IMG/VR virus record: IMGVR_UViG_3300048838_000097
Coordinates: 1 to 44,955 of that record
From: a virus
Direction: 5' to 3' (one strand)
Length of the DNA stretch: 44,955 nucleotides
Both the position numbers and the translations under genes were made by a program. Numbering within the stretch: the first letter of the stretch is position 1; each line of letters starts with the position of its first letter. Positions 33,927 through 40,171 of this stretch are shown one piece after another. The notes beneath the pieces were generated by a model. That model had not been told where the DNA came from and made no database searches. It saw nothing but the letters and a program-made list of their open reading frames with translations.

Positions 33927-34225
33927 TTTGAGAGTTCCTCGTATAGTTCATCTGTAGCTAAAGAGGCTAGATCTTCATCCAATTCCTTAGCTTTCATTCT
34001 AATTTCTTGCTTATATTTAACTGCCCTTTGAAGGATTATGAGGGCAGCCAAGGCTTCAGAATACACATACCGTAAGCTCTTTGCAGCTACTGTATCTCTG
34101 AGATGTCTTATATTCTCTATACTTGAAGTTATTTGCATAAGTTGATAATTTTCTTGCCAGGCTATATATTGGGCGTCTGTCAACTCTTTGCTCCTTAATC
34201 CTCTTTGGGCTCTTGTAGATTTCAT
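33923..34225 (-). CDS. Unknown helical protein, 100 residues
   Basis: ATG 34225 is chosen because AGGAG lies 8 bases upstream; an in-frame TTG at 34243 would precede that site. Basic N-terminus (MKSTRAQRGLRSKEL), then helices and an acidic end. It overlaps the Sak4-like gene by 4 bases and the previous gene by 4. Possibly a recombination accessory protein, judged only from position. Confidence 0.7.
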   Translation of the reverse strand: MKSTRAQRGLRSKELTDAQYIAWQENYQLMQITSSIENIRHLRDTVAAKSLRYVYSEALAALIILQRAVKYKQEIRMKAKELDEDLASLATDELYEELSK

Positions 34226-34449
34226 TTTAAATCTCCTAACCAATTGGATATATCAGCATCTTTCTTAATCTTACATTTATGGACTTCATTAGTCTTAATA
34301 CTAACTAATATCCATTTACCGTTAGTCTCTTGCTCCCAATAGAGTCCCCCAGCCCTGCATCTTTTACAAATAACAGGCTTAGGATTATCTTCATCCTGTA
34401 AATCTTCGTAAGAATCAAATAGAGGATCTTTAGGATCTGATGCTGACAT
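34222..34449 (-). CDS. Small putative zinc-binding protein
   Basis: 75 residues with CKRC (28-31) and HKC near residue 57-59, a possible C-x2-C/H-x-C zinc site around short beta strands (GLYWEQETNGKWILVSI). Acidic N-terminus. AAGGAGG precedes ATG 34449. No family recognised. Confidence 0.7.
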   Translation of the reverse strand: MSASDPKDPLFDSYEDLQDEDNPKPVICKRCRAGGLYWEQETNGKWILVSIKTNEVHKCKIKKDADISNWLGDLK

Positions 34450-34470
34450 GATAGCCTCCTTCTACTTTAA

Positions 34471-34662
34471 TCATTTTAGATAAAGCTCCATCATAGAATC
34501 AATCCAAGCCCGGCTTTCGGGAGATAGAATCTTACGCTGAGTAAGATCCATTGCATGTTCCTTAGTATATCTACCCATGATTCTGTTGCTTGCTATGAGC
34601 CGTGCTAATTTCTCACGATACCTTGCTTGAATATTAGCTGCCCTAGTCTGTGCTTGAGTCAT
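34471..34662 (-). CDS. Small unknown basic protein, 63 residues
   Basis: Helical, Arg/Lys-rich (AANIQARYREKLARLIASNR). TAGGAG precedes ATG 34662, 2 bases after the nuclease gene. May bind nucleic acid; no family recognised. Confidence 0.7.
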   Translation of the reverse strand: MTQAQTRAANIQARYREKLARLIASNRIMGRYTKEHAMDLTQRKILSPESRAWIDSMMELYLK

Positions 34663-34664
34663 CT

Positions 34665-35555
34665 TTAAGCTTCTCCTACCCTAGCAATATGATCTCTCAT
34701 TAATTCTCCTAGATCATAGGTGAATGAGTAATCTACTAAATCAGGTTCAGGCTCTTTAGGTCTGTCCATAGCATGAAGCTGGCAAGTACCAAAATACATG
34801 CAAGGTCTATTAAATGCTACACAGGAATTTCCTCTCATAGGGTAGATATTAAGTTCTTTCATTTCTTCTAAATGCTTAACATCTAAACCCAGAGTAATGA
34901 ACCAATGGAGCCTATCTGTGATAGTCTTATCATAGAACAAAGTATGTATTTTAGGCTGATAGTCTTTACCCACCTGAGCTACGAAATAAAGAACTCCGTA
35001 GCTGGATAGAGCCTGCCCTGTAATTCTATCTAGTACGATAGAATATCCTAGAGCCTGCCCTGAATTCTTATATAAAGGATCAAGGTCTGTGAGATTAGAG
35101 CCAGTATGCTTACACTCGAATACTACATGGATACCGGAATAACGATGCTTTAAGATAGCATCTATATGCCCTACAAAATAATAGTCAGCATTGATATTCA
35201 GTCGGAAAGATAATTCCACAGCAGGCTTAGAATTAAAGCTGACTAGCTCGTAGTCATCCAGCAGGGAGTCTAAATGAGCGAAGGAGGCCATCAAAGCCGC
35301 CAAACATTTAGTAAGTGATTTAGTTTTATACTCTAGTTCAGGGTAGTAAGCTAGCCAACAAGCCAGTAATGCTCTGTCCTGATCTTGATAGGTCAGATAG
35401 GAGGCCACTCCTACTCCATAAGCAGTACCGAAAGTAAGATGCGCTGATTCCTCTTTATCATCATCCCCTGCTAGAAGTTTACGAAGTTGTAGCTTCCGTT
35501 CACAGGAATGAAGTAATAGAAGGGTAGAGTGAGATAGCCGGAGAGGCTTAAGCAT
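34665..35555 (-). CDS. Cas4-like PD-(D/E)XK nuclease with probable Fe-S cluster
   Basis: 296 residues from ATG 35555, preferred over an upstream in-frame TTG because it forms TAATG with the previous stop. Catalytic residues: E114 (VELSF), D132 (GHIDAIL), E147-x-K149 (FECK) and Q167, the PD-(D/E)XK set. Four cysteines, C18 near the N-terminus and C245, C252, C258 near the C-terminus, match the Fe-S arrangement of Cas4 and AddB. Phage Cas4-like exonucleases process DNA ends for recombination or replication. No CRISPR array or other cas gene is present. Confidence 0.82.
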   Translation of the reverse strand: MLKPLRLSHSTLLLLHSCERKLQLRKLLAGDDDKEESAHLTFGTAYGVGVASYLTYQDQDRALLACWLAYYPELEYKTKSLTKCLAALMASFAHLDSLLDDYELVSFNSKPAVELSFRLNINADYYFVGHIDAILKHRYSGIHVVFECKHTGSNLTDLDPLYKNSGQALGYSIVLDRITGQALSSYGVLYFVAQVGKDYQPKIHTLFYDKTITDRLHWFITLGLDVKHLEEMKELNIYPMRGNSCVAFNRPCMYFGTCQLHAMDRPKEPEPDLVDYSFTYDLGELMRDHIARVGEA

Positions 35556-35776
35556 TAAATTAGATCCCCAGGCCAAGGGGACTGCTCCATCATAAGCTCA
35601 TCTCCATAGACTTCTTCTAGGATGGAAGTGATAGCTTCTTCACCCATCCAGAATTCTTCTACTATAGTGGAGCCGTCCTCGAATTTCTCTTTCATAGCAT
35701 CTATATTAGGTGCTAAGACAAGAGTGTAGAAATCCTGTGGATAGCCTTCGGTCTTTGATCTAACTAGATATAGCAT
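35555..35776 (-). CDS. Small acidic unknown protein, 73 residues
   Basis: AAAGGAG lies upstream of ATG 35776. Acidic alpha/beta protein (MLYLVRSKTEG, later FWMGEEAITSILEEVYG). Its stop overlaps the nuclease start. No family recognised. Confidence 0.72.
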   Translation of the reverse strand: MLYLVRSKTEGYPQDFYTLVLAPNIDAMKEKFEDGSTIVEEFWMGEEAITSILEEVYGDELMMEQSPWPGDLI

Positions 35777-35791
35777 GATGGAGAGGCTCCT

Positions 35792-35977
35792 TTAATTGCA
35801 GGTATGAAGGTTATTTAATATTCTTTTAAGAGAAGCTTTAGCCCTTTTAGCTTCTTTTTCAACGTCTAATCTATCATCATAAGCTAAGAGACTTTCTTTA
35901 TGAGAATCTCCTACTTCCGCTCTAACATGACGATTGATAGCTCGCTGCAATTGAGTTCTTTGTTTAGTATTTAGCAT
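35792..35977 (-). CDS. Small basic unknown protein, 61 residues
   Basis: Helical and Arg/Lys-rich (LNTKQRTQLQRAINRHVRAE), with AAAGGAG before ATG 35977. It begins 42 bases downstream of the tRNA. Probably nucleic-acid-binding or regulatory; no family recognised. Confidence 0.7.
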   Translation of the reverse strand: MLNTKQRTQLQRAINRHVRAEVGDSHKESLLAYDDRLDVEKEAKRAKASLKRILNNLHTCN

Positions 35978-36018
35978 GATAGATAAGCTCCTTTATAAAT
36001 AGAAGATTAGACAGCATT

Positions 36019-36107
36019 TGGTACCTGAGGCCGGACTTGAACCGGCATAGCCACTTAAGGCTGAGGGATTTTAAGTCCCTTGTGTCTACCAATTTCACCA
36101 CCCAGGC
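36019..36107 (-). tRNA. tRNA-Leu (anticodon UAA)
   Basis: Cloverleaf on the minus strand: acceptor GCCTGGG (36107-36101) pairs with CTCAGGT, followed by discriminator A and an encoded CCA (36021-36019). The anticodon arm is GGGACTTAAAATCCC with UAA in the loop, the variable arm is long as expected for leucine, and the T arm carries GGTTCAAGTCC. It reads UUA/UUG, and UUA is used freely in the AT-rich phage genes. It lies inside the early operon between two protein genes and is probably cut from the long transcript. Confidence 0.95.
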
Positions 36108-36153
36108 TTTCTACAACTTACGATTTAAAGCTTATAGATTACAGATTATTCCA

Positions 36154-36178
36154 TAAGGCACTATAGGATAATGCCTTA
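36154..36178 (-). other. Hairpin between secreted-protein gene and tRNA
   Basis: TAAGGCA (36154-36160) and TGCCTTA (36172-36178) form a perfect 7-bp stem with a further 3-bp pairing inside an 11-base interior. No T tract follows. It may protect the 3' end of the secreted-protein mRNA or guide processing of the tRNA precursor. Confidence 0.4.
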
Positions 36179-36207
36179 CAGGCTAATCTTTTCTAAGCTC
36201 TATCTGC

Positions 36208-36885
36208 TTAGCACTGCTCTCCAGTACGAGCGCAGATAAAGGGATCTTTGGCTACACGACTAGCCGACTTAGTGCCTTGCACATTAGCTGGCATAGCTTC
36301 GCCAGTAGCACTTACTTTAGCAGGCTTAGCGCAAGCAGGAGTAACAGAAGCTACTTCAGCATTCAGACAAAGCAAAGCAACAGCAGCTCCAGTCTGTCCA
36401 AGATCACGAAGCGCACGACTATAGGCACGACGATTACACTCTACCGATTCAATGGTAGAACCTCCCCCAATAGAAAAGAAACCTGTGCCAACAGAAGCAG
36501 AAGCCGAGCCAAGGCAGTTATCAGTACCTACTGAAGTAAGTGCGATATTAGGAGCTGAGGCCGCCGGTCGATTCGATTCATGATTGATAGAGACAGATTG
36601 CGAATTACCCTGAGACAGCTTATTACCACCTGAATTAGAAACAGCCATAGCACCAGCAGCAGCACCTGCAATAGAGGTACTAGAGCTATGATTAGAATTC
36701 AGATTCAGGTTAGTATTGCGATTATCATTCTCGTTGCGATTAGAGGATGACTGAGATTGATTTTGACTCTGTTGCTGGCTTTGGCTTTGATCTCCCCCAC
36801 TATTATTGGAGTTAGAATTACCGCCAGCATAAGCAGATAGAGAGAAAGCACAAGCCATTACTGCGAGAATAAGATTCTTCTTCAT
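36208..36885 (-). CDS. Secreted Ser/Asn/Gln-rich phage protein
   Basis: 225 residues. The start MKKNLILAVMACAFSLSAYA is a clear Sec signal peptide with cleavage expected after residue 20. Residues 21-110 are Ser/Asn/Gln-rich and disordered. A C-terminal domain with several cysteines (DNCLGSASASVGTGFFSIGG, then ECNRRAYSRALRDLGQTGAA) looks folded. AAGGAG precedes ATG 36885, and codons are richer in G/C endings than its neighbours. It would be exported to the periplasm or cell surface early in infection; superinfection exclusion is one possible role. Confidence 0.8.
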   Translation of the reverse strand: MKKNLILAVMACAFSLSAYAGGNSNSNNSGGDQSQSQQQSQNQSQSSSNRNENDNRNTNLNLNSNHSSSTSIAGAAAGAMAVSNSGGNKLSQGNSQSVSINHESNRPAASAPNIALTSVGTDNCLGSASASVGTGFFSIGGGSTIESVECNRRAYSRALRDLGQTGAAVALLCLNAEVASVTPACAKPAKVSATGEAMPANVQGTKSASRVAKDPFICARTGEQC

Positions 36886-36943
36886 GATTGATACTCCTTA
36901 GATAGATAAAAGCCAGGAGAGCCGTCCTAGCAGCGGTACTGCA

Positions 36944-37132
36944 TTATTCTTCTACATCAGATTTCTTAGGCTGCACTGTCCAAGACTTGATTCCTACTAG
37001 CATACTAATAGTTTTCAAGCAATCTTGTCTATCCTCATAGCCTTCTGACTGTGCTACAATCTTATGATTCTTGGCTTTAAGATGGAAGTACCACTTAGAA
37101 TTGCGAGTGGATTGCCAGTATTCGATCTTCAT
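36944..37132 (-). CDS. Small unknown protein, 62 residues
   Basis: A compact alpha/beta protein (EYWQSTRNSKWYFHLKAKNH, then SEGYEDRQDCLKTI) resembling the YegP/DUF1508 single repeat (W-Y/F-H-L-K-A-x-N, S-E-G-Y). That resemblance is by eye. AAGGAG precedes ATG 37132, which overlaps the upstream stop by 4 bases. Confidence 0.7.
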   Translation of the reverse strand: MKIEYWQSTRNSKWYFHLKAKNHKIVAQSEGYEDRQDCLKTISMLVGIKSWTVQPKKSDVEE

Positions 37133-37521
37133 GATTTAATCTCCTTAGCATAGTCCATAAGTAGATCGGCTAATTCTATTAGCCATGTAGGAGGTACAGC
37201 CTCATCAGCTTGGATATAACGACTTACAGCTTCTGCGATTTCCTTTATCCTCTCATTACGAGCGTCCTGCCTAGAACGTAGACCGACAGGAGTAAGCCGA
37301 TTAATAGGAGTAGGATGATCTGAAATAGAAAGAGCTAAGGCCTTCTTAATTTGTAGTAGATATTCAGGTTGTTGACATAGGTATTTAAGATCGTCTGCAT
37401 CAAGTAGTACATTATTGGGGCGAAGTCCTGCTTTATGTAGTCCTACTATCTGACTGCCGCATCTTTGATAATGAGCATGTCTCGCAAGACCTGTTATAGG
37501 TTCTATCCATTGGAATAGCAT
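37129..37521 (-). CDS. Unknown protein, 130 residues
   Basis: AAAGGAG precedes ATG 37521. Mixed helical protein with a His-rich start (LARHAHYQRCG) and Arg/Lys-rich middle (SRQDARNERIKEIAEAVS). It follows the LQDILAAK-motif gene. No family recognised. Confidence 0.72.
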   Translation of the reverse strand: MLFQWIEPITGLARHAHYQRCGSQIVGLHKAGLRPNNVLLDADDLKYLCQQPEYLLQIKKALALSISDHPTPINRLTPVGLRSRQDARNERIKEIAEAVSRYIQADEAVPPTWLIELADLLMDYAKEIKS

Positions 37522-37533
37522 TTTTTATCTCCT

Positions 37534-37980
37534 TTACAATTCATCAAAAGCTGCTTGAAGTTCATCCCCTGTAAGCTGTTTAGACTTAGTTTTTCTTTCT
37601 TTAGGAGCAGAAGCCGCAGCGATAGCTTCACCTACAATTCTTCGTAGATTCTCTACCATCAGACCTATATCCTCTGGCAGCATAAGTTCTACTGCTGCAG
37701 GATTAGCCAGTAAAGCTACCTTAAGCTGATTCATCTCTGTTTTTAGATCAGCTTCTGGTACTTCAGATAGATGACGGATTTTAGTAAGAAGCTCGGAATG
37801 CTCTTGAGAAATAGATGAAGGGGTGGAAGTTACCTCAGTAGTAAGGGACTGACCCACAGTAGAAGTTGAGGGAGAAGAACTTTCTACTGAAGTCTCTGAG
37901 GTAGCTTCCGAAACTGGTTGAGTAGGTACAGGCGATTGCTTCTTAGCTTTAGCAGCTAGTATATCTTGTAGAGAGGCCAT
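37534..37980 (-). CDS. Unknown protein with N-terminal SLQDILAAK motif
   Basis: 148 residues. It starts MASLQDILAAKAKKQ, nearly the same as the start of the SF1B helicase (MSSLQDILAAKKAAQQ). A Ser/Thr-rich linker (about 18-60) follows, then a helical domain (ELLTKIRHLSEVPEADLKTE onward) and a basic patch KERKTKSK before an acidic end. The shared N-terminus suggests that both bind the same partner. AAAGG precedes ATG 37980. Confidence 0.75.
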   Translation of the reverse strand: MASLQDILAAKAKKQSPVPTQPVSEATSETSVESSSPSTSTVGQSLTTEVTSTPSSISQEHSELLTKIRHLSEVPEADLKTEMNQLKVALLANPAAVELMLPEDIGLMVENLRRIVGEAIAAASAPKERKTKSKQLTGDELQAAFDEL

Positions 37981-37991
37981 GATTTAATCCT

Positions 37992-38180
37992 TTAAGGATG
38001 CAGGGTATTATAAAGCTGCTCAAGCGCAGTTACTTCTGCAAAAGATAGAGTCTGTTCAGCTTTAATCTTATCTTGCATTCCTAGAATAAAATAAGAGTCT
38101 ATCGTATGCACTTTATTCTCCTTGACCTTTTCTACTAACTGTTCTAGCTTACGATCAATTGAGGTAGGTTGATATGACAT
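37992..38180 (-). CDS. Small helical protein, 62 residues
   Basis: Charged helical protein (DRKLEQLVEKVKENKVHTID and on). No strong ribosome binding site is seen before ATG 38180, though GGA lies 13 bases upstream; the gene is 3 bases from the previous stop, so translational coupling is plausible. No family recognised. Confidence 0.65.
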   Translation of the reverse strand: MSYQPTSIDRKLEQLVEKVKENKVHTIDSYFILGMQDKIKAEQTLSFAEVTALEQLYNTLHP

Positions 38181-38183
38181 AGG

Positions 38184-38513
38184 TTAAAATTCCTTATCTG
38201 GAGTAGAGATACTGAGAACTCTAATACTGGTTCGCTTGGCTAGAGTAATCTGCACATCAACAGAATCTTTGCCAGCGGAGCCGGGCGAGGTAGTCTGATA
38301 AGAGAGCGAAGAAGGATCAGGCTGTAAGCCTTGCTCTTTAATCTTTGCATTCTGTTTAGCTTTTACAGAGGCTAAACCTTTACGCAAAGTAGCTTCTTGC
38401 TCTAAAGGGATAGTTAGAATAAGCTCTCCATGTTCCTGAAGCTTATTGTAGATGTCAGATAGAGAAAGCTCTGTATCTGCTTCATCATCCAAAGATTCGA
38501 TATTATTAGACAT
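38184..38513 (-). CDS. Unknown protein at the head of an internal early transcript
   Basis: 109 residues from ATG 38513, MSNNIESLDDEADTELSLSD. A longer start at 38540 would leave only about 9 bases of leader after the promoter at 38556-38584, so 38513 is preferred, although neither has a clear ribosome binding site. Acidic N-terminus, basic middle (KAKQNAKIKEQG), beta-rich end. No family recognised. Confidence 0.65.
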   Translation of the reverse strand: MSNNIESLDDEADTELSLSDIYNKLQEHGELILTIPLEQEATLRKGLASVKAKQNAKIKEQGLQPDPSSLSYQTTSPGSAGKDSVDVQITLAKRTSIRVLSISTPDKEF

Positions 38514-38555
38514 GATGCTAGTACCGTGAGAGAAAAACATTATTTAATAGAAGGT

Positions 38556-38584
38556 AGTATAACAAAAATTCCGCGATTTGTCAA
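38556..38584 (-). promoter_or_regulatory. Strong internal leftward sigma70-type promoter
   Basis: On the minus strand: TTGACA (38584-38579), 17-bp spacer, TATACT (38561-38556). A perfect -35 and near-perfect -10 at optimal spacing. It lies in a rare gap and would boost transcription of everything downstream from 38513 to 27778, including tRNA, nuclease, SSB, polymerase and helicase. Confidence 0.82.
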
Positions 38585-38872
38585 TCAAAAATTTTTCTTG
38601 TTTAAAGAATCAAAGAAGTCTATTATATCTATCTCATGTACATTAAGTAGAATAGACAACCTCTGAAGTTCATAGTTGATCTTATACCAAGGACAAGGCG
38701 GCCCATTGGTTAGTCTTTCCTGTGTATAGGCATGATAGACAGGTAATCCTAGCCAGTCTATCAGAAGCCTCACTCCTTCCATATAGTCTAAATACAGACT
38801 ATGAGGAGAGGAGCGGGCTTGATGATATAGGGCTAGGATTAGACAAATCTTAGAGTTCAAGAGAGGGATCAT
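38585..38872 (-). CDS. Unknown protein, 95 residues
   Basis: Starts at ATG 38872, inside the end of the upstream gene (23-base overlap). Helical with several aromatic residues (ARSSPHSLYLDYMEGVRLLI), no membrane segment. Its stop abuts the internal promoter. No family recognised. Confidence 0.65.
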   Translation of the reverse strand: MIPLLNSKICLILALYHQARSSPHSLYLDYMEGVRLLIDWLGLPVYHAYTQERLTNGPPCPWYKINYELQRLSILLNVHEIDIIDFFDSLNKKNF

Positions 38873-39221
38873 CCATATCTTCTGCTATGCAAGCCAGTAA
38901 TTCTAGAATCATGAAACGGATTTCTTGTAGTTCTGCAGAGGATAACACAGGAGCTAATAAATCCATTGTCCACGGATACTCATCCTTAAGTAGACTTTCA
39001 GGTTTAATATACTCGTCTAATAAAGTAATAGCTTTATTTTTTAATTCAACGGTTTCTGTTAAATGGAGATGAGCGAGGAAAATAGCTGTACAAGAATATT
39101 TCACCTTACGCACAGCTCCAGGAGATGAATATATTAGACCTGAAGACATATATTCATCATAAGCAAGATAATTTTGTGCTTCTCTGTATAACCTGCTTAA
39201 CCTATTCTCAAATTTATTCAT
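38850..39221 (-). CDS. Unknown helical protein, 123 residues
   Basis: AGGAG precedes ATG 39221. All-helical, with acidic end (AEDMDDPSLEL). It overlaps the next gene. No family recognised. Confidence 0.7.
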   Translation of the reverse strand: MNKFENRLSRLYREAQNYLAYDEYMSSGLIYSSPGAVRKVKYSCTAIFLAHLHLTETVELKNKAITLLDEYIKPESLLKDEYPWTMDLLAPVLSSAELQEIRFMILELLACIAEDMDDPSLEL

Positions 39222-39223
39222 AA

Positions 39224-39493
39224 TTAATTCTCCTCTACTCTAATAGTAGCTACTTTAGGCCAGATCAATTCTTCTCCGGGTATAAAATAGCAAGTACCTT
39301 TTATCACATTAGCTATCAATACTTGTCCCCTATCTATACTATCCACCACTAGGGAGGAATTAAGGATATAAGAAGTAGGCTTAAGTCGAATGCATAGACC
39401 TTCTGTATTATTACGAAGGAAAGCATCACCTGCTGCTAGGCTTCTGACTGGGATAGCTTCCTCTACAATCCTAGGTGCAAAGGTAACTCGCAT
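39224..39493 (-). CDS. Small beta-rich unknown protein, 89 residues
   Basis: AAAGGAG precedes ATG 39493. Beta-rich (AGDAFLRNNTEGLCIRLKPT, then GQVLIANVIKGTCYFIPG). Two bases separate it from the next gene. No family recognised. Confidence 0.7.
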   Translation of the reverse strand: MRVTFAPRIVEEAIPVRSLAAGDAFLRNNTEGLCIRLKPTSYILNSSLVVDSIDRGQVLIANVIKGTCYFIPGEELIWPKVATIRVEEN

Positions 39494-39494
39494 T

Positions 39495-39830
39495 TTATTT
39501 AATCTCCTTTAGTGGTGAAAGAATATCAGTATTAGCACTGATAGAAGGATGGGTGTCATCCTGCTTAAGATAAACAGTCCAAGGTTCATCGTCTATCCCT
39601 GTATATACAGCTTCACAGAAGAAATACTTACCTTGAAGATTCCAATAGCCTCTTTTTATTAGACATATCTCCATTAGATGCTCTAACTCAGATACTCTAG
39701 TCTTGAGCCTATCTTTCTCGATGGCCGCCCCTGCTAAAGAGGCTCCTAGAGTAATAGATAATAGAGCGGTGCAGAAGATAAAGACGAAGCCTGTGAGAGG
39801 TTTAAAAGGTATATAATTTAGCTGTGTCAT
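39495..39830 (-). CDS. Small membrane-anchored protein
   Basis: 111 residues: an N-terminal membrane segment (about 12-37, GFVFIFCTALLSITLGASLA) followed by a charged helix (EKDRLKTRVSELEHLM) and a soluble C-terminal part. The plan (single N-terminal anchor, coiled coil outside) resembles an inner-membrane spanin, but its place in the early operon argues against a lysis role. It overlaps the previous gene by 4 bases. Confidence 0.65.
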   Translation of the reverse strand: MTQLNYIPFKPLTGFVFIFCTALLSITLGASLAGAAIEKDRLKTRVSELEHLMEICLIKRGYWNLQGKYFFCEAVYTGIDDEPWTVYLKQDDTHPSISANTDILSPLKEIK

Positions 39831-40036
39831 CTATGTACTCTTATCCAAGGACGCCCACATTTATCACAAGAGAGCCAAGGATAAAATACTGTTTTAGTAT
39901 TTACTCCCTTATCTGTGAATTGATAAAAGTATCGAAGTTGATAGGTAGAAGAAGTAGCCTTGCAAGAACAGTTTTTCTCCCATTCCTCTGTTATTACCCT
40001 ATCTGTAGTATCTGATTTACCCACAGAGTCTGTCAT
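39827..40036 (-). CDS. Small putative zinc-ribbon protein, 69 residues
   Basis: Cysteines are paired as CSC near residue 23 and CDKC near residue 57, a candidate zinc ribbon around a beta-rich middle (YQLRYFYQFTDKG). Its ATG at 40036 overlaps the stop of the upstream membrane peptide (ATGA). No family recognised. Confidence 0.68.
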   Translation of the reverse strand: MTDSVGKSDTTDRVITEEWEKNCSCKATSSTYQLRYFYQFTDKGVNTKTVFYPWLSCDKCGRPWIRVHR

Positions 40037-40152
40037 TTATCTGCTCCTCCAGCTAGAAACCAGCCTATCATGATACAAGATAAGCAAATCAGTAGAAAAT
40101 CTATAGTAGGCAAGGTGATGATAGCCTCTAGATAAGAGAAATTAGTCTGCAT
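40033..40152 (-). CDS. Tiny membrane protein, 39 residues
   Basis: AAAGGAG precedes ATG 40152. The product begins MQTNFSYLEA and has one hydrophobic segment (about 10-35, including LLICLSCIMIGWFLAGG). It ends at TGA overlapping the next start by 4 bases. Ribosome site, coupling and membrane profile support a real gene; its function is unknown. Confidence 0.65.
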   Translation of the reverse strand: MQTNFSYLEAIITLPTIDFLLICLSCIMIGWFLAGGADK

Positions 40153-40171
40153 TGAGTTCTCCTTTCTTTGT

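Noticed and set aside
34170-34200. TTGACA on the minus strand within the 100-residue gene
   Set aside because: No -10 box at 16-18 bp and the site is inside a coding sequence with no gap downstream.
34665-35555. CRISPR-Cas locus around the Cas4-like gene
   Set aside because: No repeat-spacer array and no other cas gene; Cas4-like nucleases are common as phage recombination enzymes.
39495-39830. Inner-membrane spanin
   Set aside because: Topology fits, but it is in the early operon far from the lysis cassette and no outer-membrane lipoprotein partner is seen, so it is left as a membrane protein of unknown role.
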